DNA from: Clostridia bacterium
GTDB taxonomy: Bacteria > Bacillota > Clostridia > Oscillospirales > CAG-272
Assembly (NCBI GenBank): GCA_017451975.1
Contig: JAFTNI010000194.1
Span: forward strand, 1 to 26,607
DNA: 26,607 nt
Reading direction: 5' to 3'
In this document: positions 14,991-20,765 of the stretch, in pieces
How positions within the stretch are numbered: position 1 is the first letter of the stretch
Layout of the letters: every line of letters begins with the position of its first letter
The notes under the pieces: generated by a model
What the model saw: the letters and a program-made list of their open reading frames with translations, nothing else
What the model was told of the DNA's origin: nothing
Databases searched by the model: none
Position numbers and translations under genes: made by a program

Positions 14991-15988
14991 GCGTGATAAT
15001 GCTAAAAAATCCGCCCACCGTAGCGGGCTATGCCTCTGTGGTGGGCAAGCGCGAGCACGAAGGTCCGCTGAGGGAATATTTCGACCTGCACGACAGCACG
15101 GAAAAATTCGGCATGGACACGTGGGAAAAGGCGGAAAGTGAAATGCAAAGGCTTTCTTTAAACCTCGCTCTTGCCAAGGCGCGCCTTTGCGGGCAAGAGC
15201 TTGGCGCCATCTTCGCAGGCGACCTTATGAACCAGTGCATAGGCTCCTCCTACGCTGCAGAGTGCGCCCACAGGCCTTTTTTCGGGCTCTACGGCGCGTG
15301 TTCTACTTTCGCAGAGGGAAGCGTGCTTGCCTCGCTTCTGCTTGATAGCGGCGCATTTTCGCGCTGCGCAGTGCTTGCCTCCTCCCACTTCTGCACGGCA
15401 CAGCGGCAGTTTCGCTACCCGCTTGAATATGGGTGCCAGCGCACGCCCACCTCTCAGCGCACCGCCACGGCGGCAGGGGCGCTTATACTTGCCTCCGAGG
15501 GGAACGGGCCGTATATACGCGAGGTTTTGCCCGGCACGATAGTAGATATGGGCATAACTGATATAAACAATATGGGCGCGGCGATGGCGCCCGCCGCCTA
15601 CGATACGCTTACGAAATATTTCGGTGAAACGGGCAAAAAGCCCGAAGATTTCGACCTTATATTAACGGGCGACCTCGGGCGCGAGGGGCACGGAATTATA
15701 TGCGATTTTATGAAAAGTGCGGGCTACGATATGGCAGATGTATATAATGATTGCGGACTTATGCTTTATGACGTTGACGGGCAGGATATGCACTCGGGCG
15801 GCTCGGGCTGCGGCTGTAGCGCCGCGACGGTTGCGGGGTATATTATGAAGCGCTTTGAAAAGAAGGAGCTTTGCAACGTGCTTTATATAGCCACGGGCGC
15901 GCTTATGAGTCCTGCTAGCCTTCAGCAAGGGCGGAGCATACCGGGCATTGCGCACCTTGTGCGTATATCTGCGGAAAGGGGAGAATGA
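14987..15988 (+). CDS. spoVAD: Stage V sporulation protein AD
   Basis: Thiolase-fold protein that binds dipicolinic acid on the outer face of the spore inner membrane. Family features: HEGPLREYFD, LFAGDLMNQC-like GAIFAGDLMNQCIG, FGACSTFAEG, ERQFRYP-like RQFRYPLEYG, LGITD-type MGITDINNMGAAMAPAA, LILTGDLGREG, DCGLMLYD and GGSGCGCSAA. I chose the GTG overlapping the spoVAC stop (GTGA), with GGGGGTGA 8 nt upstream, giving 333 residues; an upstream TTG would add seven residues inside the ribosome binding site. The 3' end overlaps spoVAE by ATGA, so the three genes are translationally linked. Confidence 0.96.
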   Translation: MSVIMLKNPPTVAGYASVVGKREHEGPLREYFDLHDSTEKFGMDTWEKAESEMQRLSLNLALAKARLCGQELGAIFAGDLMNQCIGSSYAAECAHRPFFGLYGACSTFAEGSVLASLLLDSGAFSRCAVLASSHFCTAQRQFRYPLEYGCQRTPTSQRTATAAGALILASEGNGPYIREVLPGTIVDMGITDINNMGAAMAPAAYDTLTKYFGETGKKPEDFDLILTGDLGREGHGIICDFMKSAGYDMADVYNDCGLMLYDVDGQDMHSGGSGCGCSAATVAGYIMKRFEKKELCNVLYIATGALMSPASLQQGRSIPGIAHLVRISAERGE

Positions 15989-16356
15989 TGGAACTTTTCT
16001 GGGATATTATGAAAGCCTTTCTGGTTGGCGGCGCTATCTGCGCCGCCGTGCAGATAGTGATAGATAAAACGGCGCTCACACCCGCGAGGATAATGGTATC
16101 GCTCGTTACGCTCGGCGTAATTCTGGGCGCGGTGGGCTTATATAAGCCGTTTATAGAGTTTGCGGGCTGCGGTGCCTCCACTCCGCTTACCGGCTTTGGT
16201 TATACTCTTGCCGTGGGCGTGAAAAAAGCCGTAGACGAGCGCGGGCTTATAGGCGCGCTCACGGGCGGGCTTGCGGGCAGCGCGGGCGGTATTACGGCTG
16301 CAATATTCTTTGGCTATTTCTTCGCGCTGATATTCCGTTCAAAGCCGAGGGATTAA
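15985..16356 (+). CDS. spoVAE: Stage V sporulation protein AE
   Basis: Small polytopic membrane subunit of the SpoVA dipicolinic acid channel, 123 residues, homologous to SpoVAC (both share the FLVGGAICA segment near the N-terminus). Seen: MKAFLVGGAICAAVQIVID, GVILGAVGLYKPFIEFAGCGASTPLTGFG, and a Gly-rich stretch before the last helix. It starts at an ATG overlapping the spoVAD stop; a second ATG is one codon on. The operon holds only AC, AD and AE, as in many Clostridium species, without the AA, AB and AF genes of Bacillus. A strong terminator follows at once. Confidence 0.94.
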   Translation: MMELFWDIMKAFLVGGAICAAVQIVIDKTALTPARIMVSLVTLGVILGAVGLYKPFIEFAGCGASTPLTGFGYTLAVGVKKAVDERGLIGALTGGLAGSAGGITAAIFFGYFFALIFRSKPRD

Positions 16357-16402
16357 AAAGGAGCTGTCTTAAAAGCCTTGGTTTTTAAGACAGCTCCTTT
16401 TT
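16355..16402 (+). terminator. Terminator of the spoVA operon
   Basis: Perfect 20-bp stem starting in the spoVAE stop codon, with an 8-nt loop, A-rich at the base on the left and ending in TTTTT. The core AGCTGTCTTAAA also occurs in the hairpin at 16499-16536. Confidence 0.93.
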
Positions 16403-16498
16403 GCCTATGACGAAAGCTATATAAATTTTTCTTTTTAGCGGGCGCGCAAAAGCGCGATATATTACGGTGTATTTCGAAATATATGTTTATATATAGTA

Positions 16499-16536
16499 GC
16501 TGTCTTAAATGCCGTAATTTCAGCATTTAAGACAGC
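16499..16536 (-). terminator. Hairpin after the XRE-family gene
   Basis: Perfect 14-bp stem GCTGTCTTAAATGC / GCATTTAAGACAGC with a 10-nt loop, 10 nt beyond the stop of the minus-strand regulator. No clear T-run follows on that strand, so termination may be weak. About 96 nt between this and the spoVA terminator hold no gene that I can see, only a small CGCGC-AAAA-GCGCG hairpin and AT-rich palindromes. Confidence 0.6.
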
Positions 16537-16546
16537 CGCCTCACTA

Positions 16547-17356
16547 TCAGATTTTTATAGGATAATCGCCGTAGCCCATGCAGCAGGAAACTCCCCTGAG
16601 AGAATACCTTTGCATTTCAAGCGTTGCTATAAGCACGCAAAGGCAGGTATGGTACATCTCGTGTATATCATAAGTGTAACCGAGCGCTTTATGCTTGGAT
16701 TTCTTTTCCACCACTATTCCTGCTTCGATAAGCGAATCAAGCGAAGCGCGCAGAGTATTTTCGTCGAAGCCGAGCTTTTCCATAAACTCGCTGAAGCTTA
16801 TATCGCTCATGGAGATTATGGCAAGGCAAACGAGAAAACTGTTTTTATCCGACAAAGCAGGCAAAAGCTTGCTTGCAAAATCGGCGGTATCGCGGCTTAT
16901 ATTTTCGAAAAAAGCGCGTGTTACTATAGCGCCGTAGCCCTTGCCCGATAATAGTGATAAGCCGTTTTCGTTTGTTAAGTGAAATGGCTCGTCGTAGATA
17001 GCCGGCGTTCTCTCTTTGTTGTTCCAGCGTCCTATACCGTGGTGAGCGTATGCAAATAAGGTAAGCGCCTCTTCATAGGCTTCCTTGCTCATCTGTGAGT
17101 GAGATGCCACTTTGTCCCATACGTTATTGTATATGCTGCTTTGGCTATATTCGCTTCCGTAAAAAAGATAATCTATTCCAACACCGAAATAATCTGCTAT
17201 AAGCGGCAGCGTTTGCGTGTCGGGCTGAGAGGTGCCTGTTTCCCATTTCGAAACCGCCTGCGGAGAAATGTTCAATGCGAGCGCGAGCTGTTCCTGCGTA
17301 ATGCCTTTTTTCTTGCGCAGTTCCGCTATATTTTTAGAAATGCTTATTTCTTTCAT
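16547..17356 (-). CDS. XRE-family regulator with C-terminal winged-helix-like domain
   Basis: Cytoplasmic DNA-binding protein of 269 residues. Residues 1-65 form a Cro/CI-type helix-turn-helix (ISKNIAELRKKKGITQEQLALALNISPQAVSKWETG, cut here into its parts: scaffold, turn, recognition helix SPQAVSKWE). Beyond residue 150 a second region resembles a winged-helix, MarR-like domain (LVCLAIISMSDISFSEFMEKLG, LRASLDSLIEAGIV, KHKALGYTYDIHE). The middle part has no recognised fold. AAAGGAAA lies about 12 nt before the ATG. It has its own promoter, faces away from holB and has no co-transcribed target gene. The last residues (GVSCCMGYGDYP) include paired Cys. The ligand is unknown. Confidence 0.85.
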   Translation of the reverse strand: MKEISISKNIAELRKKKGITQEQLALALNISPQAVSKWETGTSQPDTQTLPLIADYFGVGIDYLFYGSEYSQSSIYNNVWDKVASHSQMSKEAYEEALTLFAYAHHGIGRWNNKERTPAIYDEPFHLTNENGLSLLSGKGYGAIVTRAFFENISRDTADFASKLLPALSDKNSFLVCLAIISMSDISFSEFMEKLGFDENTLRASLDSLIEAGIVVEKKSKHKALGYTYDIHEMYHTCLCVLIATLEMQRYSLRGVSCCMGYGDYPIKI

Positions 17357-17407
17357 AAATCTATGTTTCCTTTCAATTTTTACAGCGAGCTCTTCTGTTC
17401 TGCTTAA

Positions 17408-17436
17408 ATTATAGCATATAGCGCGCCGAATGTAAA
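17408..17436 (-). promoter_or_regulatory. Promoter of the XRE/winged-helix gene
   Basis: Read on the minus strand: TTTACA, 17 bp, TATAAT, with TG at the extended -10 position, about 50 bp before the start codon. Confidence 0.8.
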
Positions 17437-17457
17437 TAACTTCTTCCGCTTGTCAAA

Positions 17458-17470
17458 CAACCATGGGTTG
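17458..17470. promoter_or_regulatory. CAACC-ATG-GGTTG palindrome, candidate XRE operator
   Basis: Perfect 5-bp inverted repeat with a 3-bp centre, 28 bp from the outer edge of the regulator's -35 box to the palindrome centre. The same CAACC-N3-GGTTG arrangement stands 29 bp beyond the -35 box of the other XRE gene. A degenerate relative, AACC-AAA-GTTG, is at 17491-17501. Confidence 0.5.
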
Positions 17471-17547
17471 AGAAGAGCGTTTTAAACTAAAACCAAAGTT
17501 GTTTTTGAGGAAAAACACGTAATTTTTTTATATTTTCCAAAATATGT

Positions 17548-17576
17548 TTGACAGTGGGGCATTACTTTGATATAAT
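17548..17576 (+). promoter_or_regulatory. Full-consensus sigma-A promoter of holB-ricT
   Basis: TTGACA, exactly 17 bp, TATAAT, plus TG at the extended -10 position: every consensus element is present. It lies 45 bp before the TTG start of holB. Confidence 0.93.
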
Positions 17577-17620
17577 AATACAGTAAACCTAAAAATTTTG
17601 CGCGAAAGGGGAGCTTTACT

Positions 17621-18613
17621 TTGAATAATGCTTTTGATAACGTATACGGAAACGAAGACGTAAAATCTCTTTTCGCATCTTGCATAAAAGAAAAAAGGCT
17701 TTCGCACGCATATATGCTCGTGGGCCCCGAGGGGTGCGGCAAAAAAACGCTTGCCGCCGCCGTTGCCATGGAGCTTGCACGGCGCGACGGCGCAGGGGAG
17801 GAGCTTGTGGCAAAAATCGCAAGCGGCCACTCGCCCGACGTGCTCACCATTCCCATAGAGGAAAAGCGCATAGGTATAGACACGGTGCGCTCGTTTGTTT
17901 CTACGGTATACCTAACGCCGAACGAGCTTGATTTTAAAATGTATATTTTCGACGATGCAGACAGGCTGACGCCCCAGGCACAGAACGCCCTGCTGAAAAT
18001 TATAGAGGAGCCGCCAAAGCGCGTGCATATCTTCCTGCTTTGCCGGAACCCCGGTGCGCTTCTGGGCACTGTGCGCTCGCGCGTGATAAGCGTGAATATG
18101 CAAACTTTCGATGCGGGCGAGGTGCGCGAATACCTTATAAGAAAGGGCGGGCTTTCCGATATTGACGAAGAAAGGGCAAGTTTCGCCGTAAAAATGTCTT
18201 GCGGTGCGCTGGGCGCAGTGGAAAACCTTCTGAACCCTGAAAACCCCGAATACGATGCATATAAGAAAGCCATGGAGCTTACGGCAATGCTTTCAAAGAA
18301 GAACAGAAGCGTTTCCTATTTTGAGTTTGTTTCTGCACTTACCTCGTTTGCCGATAGCGGCGAAAAGCTTTCGCTTATGCTGAAATATATGACTGCACTT
18401 TACCGCGATATCCTTTCGGCGCAGAACTCGGAGGAAATACCGCTTGATATGCTGGACGACGATACGGCTGTGCATTACGCGGCGCTTTTTTCCGTGCGCA
18501 CGGCGCTTGCCGCGCTTGCGCTTCTTACTGAGGTGAAGGGGAATATGAACTTCAATACAAACCTTGCGCTTTCTGCTTTTTACCTGGCTGAAAATCTTTG
18601 GCGTATAACTTAA
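17621..18613 (+). CDS. holB: DNA polymerase III delta-prime subunit
   Basis: Clamp-loader subunit that, with delta and DnaX, loads the sliding clamp at the replication fork. The 330-residue product has the family layout: RLSHAYMLVGPEGCGKKT (P-loop residues 35-43), DVLTIPIEEKRIGIDTVRSF, the sensor region FDDADRLTPQAQNALLKIIEEPP, and the SRV arginine-finger segment (family SRC). The four Cys of the usual zinc module between the P-loop and the HSPD segment are all missing. The start is TTG, with AAGGGGAG 8 nt upstream and no nearby ATG. ricT follows after 18 nt, matching the conserved holB-yaaT order in Bacillota. Confidence 0.93.
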   Translation: MNNAFDNVYGNEDVKSLFASCIKEKRLSHAYMLVGPEGCGKKTLAAAVAMELARRDGAGEELVAKIASGHSPDVLTIPIEEKRIGIDTVRSFVSTVYLTPNELDFKMYIFDDADRLTPQAQNALLKIIEEPPKRVHIFLLCRNPGALLGTVRSRVISVNMQTFDAGEVREYLIRKGGLSDIDEERASFAVKMSCGALGAVENLLNPENPEYDAYKKAMELTAMLSKKNRSVSYFEFVSALTSFADSGEKLSLMLKYMTALYRDILSAQNSEEIPLDMLDDDTAVHYAALFSVRTALAALALLTEVKGNMNFNTNLALSAFYLAENLWRIT

Positions 18614-18631
18614 AGAAAGATGTGATAAATT

Positions 18632-19549
18632 ATGAGTATAAATAAAGAAAAACCCGTTGAAACGGTTGTTATAGACGAACAGAAAACAGAATATGAAATT
18701 GTGGGCGTGCGCTTCAAGGAGCACGGAAAAACATATTATTTCGACCCGTGCGGCGTAAGCGCGGGCGTTGATGATGCGCTTATAGTTGAAACTGCGCGCG
18801 GTATGGAATACGGCACAGTTTCCATGGCAAACAAAATAGTGCCCGCAAAGGACGTTGTGCTTCCGCTTCGCCCCGTTGTGCGCCAGGCGACGGCAGAGGA
18901 CACGGAAAGATACAAAGCCAACAAAGAAAAGGAAAAGGTTGCCGAGGAAATATGCCTTAAAAAGATAAAAGAATTCGGCCTTGGCATGAAGCTCGTTGAC
19001 GTTGAATATACCTTCGATAACACGAAGCTGCTTTTCTACTTCACGGCAGACGGCAGAGTAGACTTCCGCGAGCTTGTTAAGGAGCTTGCCTCTATTTTCC
19101 GCACGAGAATAGAGCTTCGCCAGATAGGCATACGCGATGAAACAAAGCTCATAGGCGGGCTTGGCGTTTGCGGCTTGCCATTCTGCTGCAAAAAATTCCT
19201 TTCCGATTTCGTTCAGGTTTCCATAAAGATGGCGAAGGAGCAGAACCTTTCGCTCAACTCCCAGAAGATTTCGGGCGCTTGCGGAAGATTGATGTGCTGC
19301 CTGCGCTACGAGCACGAATTTTACGAGGAGGAGCTTAAAAAGCTCCCGAAATTGGATAGCACCGTTTCCACGAAGGACGGCAAGGGCTATGTTTCCGAGG
19401 TTTCCCCACTTACGGGTATTGTAAGGGTTAAGTTTGTCGATAACGATAGCGTAACGTTCCGTTCTTACCCTGCAGAGGACGTAAAAGTGCTAGCTCCCCC
19501 GAAAAAGGGCGGCAAGGGCTATAAAGGCGAAAAAGACGACGAAGAATGA
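18632..19549 (+). CDS. ricT: PSP1-domain regulator RicT (YaaT)
   Basis: Cytoplasmic protein that in Bacillus subtilis forms the iron-sulfur-containing Y-complex with YlbF and YmcA, steering RNase Y mRNA maturation and affecting sporulation, competence and biofilm. The 305-residue product carries the PSP1 C-terminal core: YTFDNTKLLFYFTADGRVDFRELVK, ELRQIGIRDETKLIGGLGVCG, LPFCCKKFL, and SGACGRLMCCLRYE with the clustered Cys that bind the cluster. It is co-transcribed with holB, as in other Bacillota. The ribosome binding site is weak (AGAAAGATG). The C-terminal tail is Lys/Gly/Asp-rich and followed immediately by a terminator. Confidence 0.95.
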   Translation: MSINKEKPVETVVIDEQKTEYEIVGVRFKEHGKTYYFDPCGVSAGVDDALIVETARGMEYGTVSMANKIVPAKDVVLPLRPVVRQATAEDTERYKANKEKEKVAEEICLKKIKEFGLGMKLVDVEYTFDNTKLLFYFTADGRVDFRELVKELASIFRTRIELRQIGIRDETKLIGGLGVCGLPFCCKKFLSDFVQVSIKMAKEQNLSLNSQKISGACGRLMCCLRYEHEFYEEELKKLPKLDSTVSTKDGKGYVSEVSPLTGIVRVKFVDNDSVTFRSYPAEDVKVLAPPKKGGKGYKGEKDDEE

Positions 19550-19551
19550 AA

Positions 19552-19577
19552 AAAATCACACCGCGAGGTGTGATTTT
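19552..19577 (+). terminator. Terminator of holB-ricT
   Basis: Perfect 11-bp stem AAAATCACACC / GGTGTGATTTT capped by a GCGA (GNRA) tetraloop, starting just after the stop. Confidence 0.92.
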
Positions 19578-19630
19578 CTTTTGTTTAAACGAAGTTTTCC
19601 TTAAATTGCAGCATATTGCAATAAAACAAA

Positions 19631-19656
19631 AAAGCATTTGCTTTTGCAAATGCTTT
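19631..19656 (-). terminator. Terminator of the tRNA operon
   Basis: Perfect 11-bp stem AAAGCATTTGC / GCAAATGCTTT with a 4-nt loop, just past the tRNA-His 3' end and followed on the minus strand by a T-run. It can also act on plus-strand read-through from ricT. Confidence 0.88.
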
Positions 19657-19663
19657 TCTTTTG

Positions 19664-19740
19664 TGGGGTGGGTAACCGGATTCGAACCGACGACCTCCAG
19701 GGCCACAACCTGGCGCTCTAACCAACTGAGCTATACCCAC
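19664..19740 (-). tRNA. tRNA-His (GTG)
   Basis: Full cloverleaf on the minus strand: acceptor GTGGGTA/TACCCAC, anticodon stem CCAGG/CCTGG with loop TTGTGGC giving anticodon GTG, and T-arm GGTTCGAATCC. Discriminator C and an encoded CCA are present. The base at 19741 supplies the extra G(-1) that faces C73, the identity element of tRNA-His. Confidence 0.97.
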
Positions 19741-19747
19741 CATATAA

Positions 19748-19824
19748 TGGCGTGCCTTGGGGGATTCGAACCCTCGACCTACTGCTTAGAAGGCAGTTGC
19801 TCTATCCAGCTGAGCTAAAGGCAC
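19748..19824 (-). tRNA. tRNA-Arg (TCT)
   Basis: Cloverleaf with acceptor GTGCCTT/AAGGCAC, D-arm TAGCTCAGCTGGATAGAGC, anticodon stem ACTGC/GCAGT with loop CTTCTAA (anticodon TCT, reads AGA), T-arm GGGTTCGAATCCC, discriminator G and encoded CCA. Confidence 0.97.
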
Positions 19825-19832
19825 ATGTACTA

Positions 19833-19906
19833 TGGAGCGGATGATGGGAATCGAACCCACATAACCAGCTTGGAAGGCTGGTGTTCTACCACTGAACTAC
19901 ACCCGC
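19833..19906 (-). tRNA. tRNA-Gly (TCC)
   Basis: First gene of the operon. Acceptor GCGGGTG/CATCCGC with one G-U pair, anticodon stem CCAGC/GCTGG with loop CTTCCAA (anticodon TCC, reads GGA), T-loop TTCGATT, discriminator T and encoded CCA. Confidence 0.97.
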
Positions 19907-19937
19907 GCAAGCAACTTCATCTCTCAAGTGCTTAATC

Positions 19938-19966
19938 ATAATACCATAAATGTTTTTATTTGTCAA
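19938..19966 (-). promoter_or_regulatory. Promoter of the tRNA-Gly-Arg-His operon
   Basis: On the minus strand: TTGACA, 17 bp, TATTAT with TG at the extended -10 position, about 30 bp before mature tRNA-Gly. The rest of the gap to the next gene is AT-rich with no clear hairpin. Confidence 0.88.
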
Positions 19967-20001
19967 TACCTTTTTAAAAAAAAGTTTAAAATTTTTTAGA
20001 A

Positions 20002-20691
20002 TTATTTTCCAACGATTTCAATGAAGATTTCTTTGTGTTCTTCATGAGCTCTTATTTCCGCTTCGCGCTTGGATTTGGTTATGATAGATTCGAAGGGGGC
20101 TACCTTCAGCACGATTACGGTATCGTCCTTTACCCATTCCATGCCGGGGGAATTTTTATAAAATTCCGTTTCCTTGAAGTAGATAGCACATTCGTCGAAG
20201 GCGATATCGGAAACGTCTTCTGTGAAAATCTGGTTAAGAGGGGTATAGACGTTTTCGCCCTTGAATACCTCGTAAGCGCCCTTATCCATAATATAGATAT
20301 AATAGGGCTGAACTATCATACCCGTCATGGTTTCGCGCGCGCCCGCGTTGATATCGTTTTTATAGGGGTTTTCTTCGTCTGCGGAAACGTAGGGTACCTG
20401 AGCGAAGTTTGCGGCGCTTTCGCCATCGCCGTTTACATCTCCGCCTGCTTTTTCAAGCGAGCTTTCCATATCCTTATATTGCGTTTCCGTTATAACTGCG
20501 TTACCAACGTAGCGCACGTACATATCGTATTCCGAGCGCGTTACCGCCTGCGCTATGCAAATAGTGAAAACCGCTATGAAAAACGCCGCTATTATCGTGG
20601 GCCATTTGTAGTGGTACCAGAAGTTATCGAGCCATTTCACGGCTTTTTTGCCGAAAGAAAGCTCTTCGGGCTGTATATTATTTGTTTCCAT
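20002..20691 (-). CDS. Single-helix membrane-anchored extracytoplasmic protein
   Basis: Unrecognised 229-residue protein. A short cytoplasmic N-terminus with FWYHYKW precedes one membrane helix (residues 31-50, PTIIAAFFIAVFTICIAQAV). The rest should lie outside the cell. It contains DVNGDGE, the DxNxDG half of an EF-hand or dockerin-type calcium loop, but position 12 of the loop is Phe rather than Glu, and only one copy exists. Similar one-helix proteins with a DxNGDG loop occur in Clostridia without known function. AGGAA 8 nt before the ATG sets the start. It lies 74 nt downstream of the GTPase-nuclease gene on the same strand; a weak extended -10 (TG-A-TAAACT) in the gap leaves open whether they form one operon. 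Confidence 0.8.
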   Translation of the reverse strand: METNNIQPEELSFGKKAVKWLDNFWYHYKWPTIIAAFFIAVFTICIAQAVTRSEYDMYVRYVGNAVITETQYKDMESSLEKAGGDVNGDGESAANFAQVPYVSADEENPYKNDINAGARETMTGMIVQPYYIYIMDKGAYEVFKGENVYTPLNQIFTEDVSDIAFDECAIYFKETEFYKNSPGMEWVKDDTVIVLKVAPFESIITKSKREAEIRAHEEHKEIFIEIVGK

Positions 20692-20765
20692 AAAAATAAT
20701 TCCTTTTCAGTTTAATATTAAAAATAGTTTATCACATATATTGAGAAAAATCTATATATTTTTTG

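Noticed and set aside
18293..19315. 340-residue open frame antisense to holB and ricT
   Set aside because: It crosses two well-supported conserved genes and carries no recognisable motif.
19546..19818. 90-residue plus-strand open frame across the ricT terminator and tRNAs
   Set aside because: It reads through a hairpin terminator and the antisense of two tRNA genes, a common spurious prediction.
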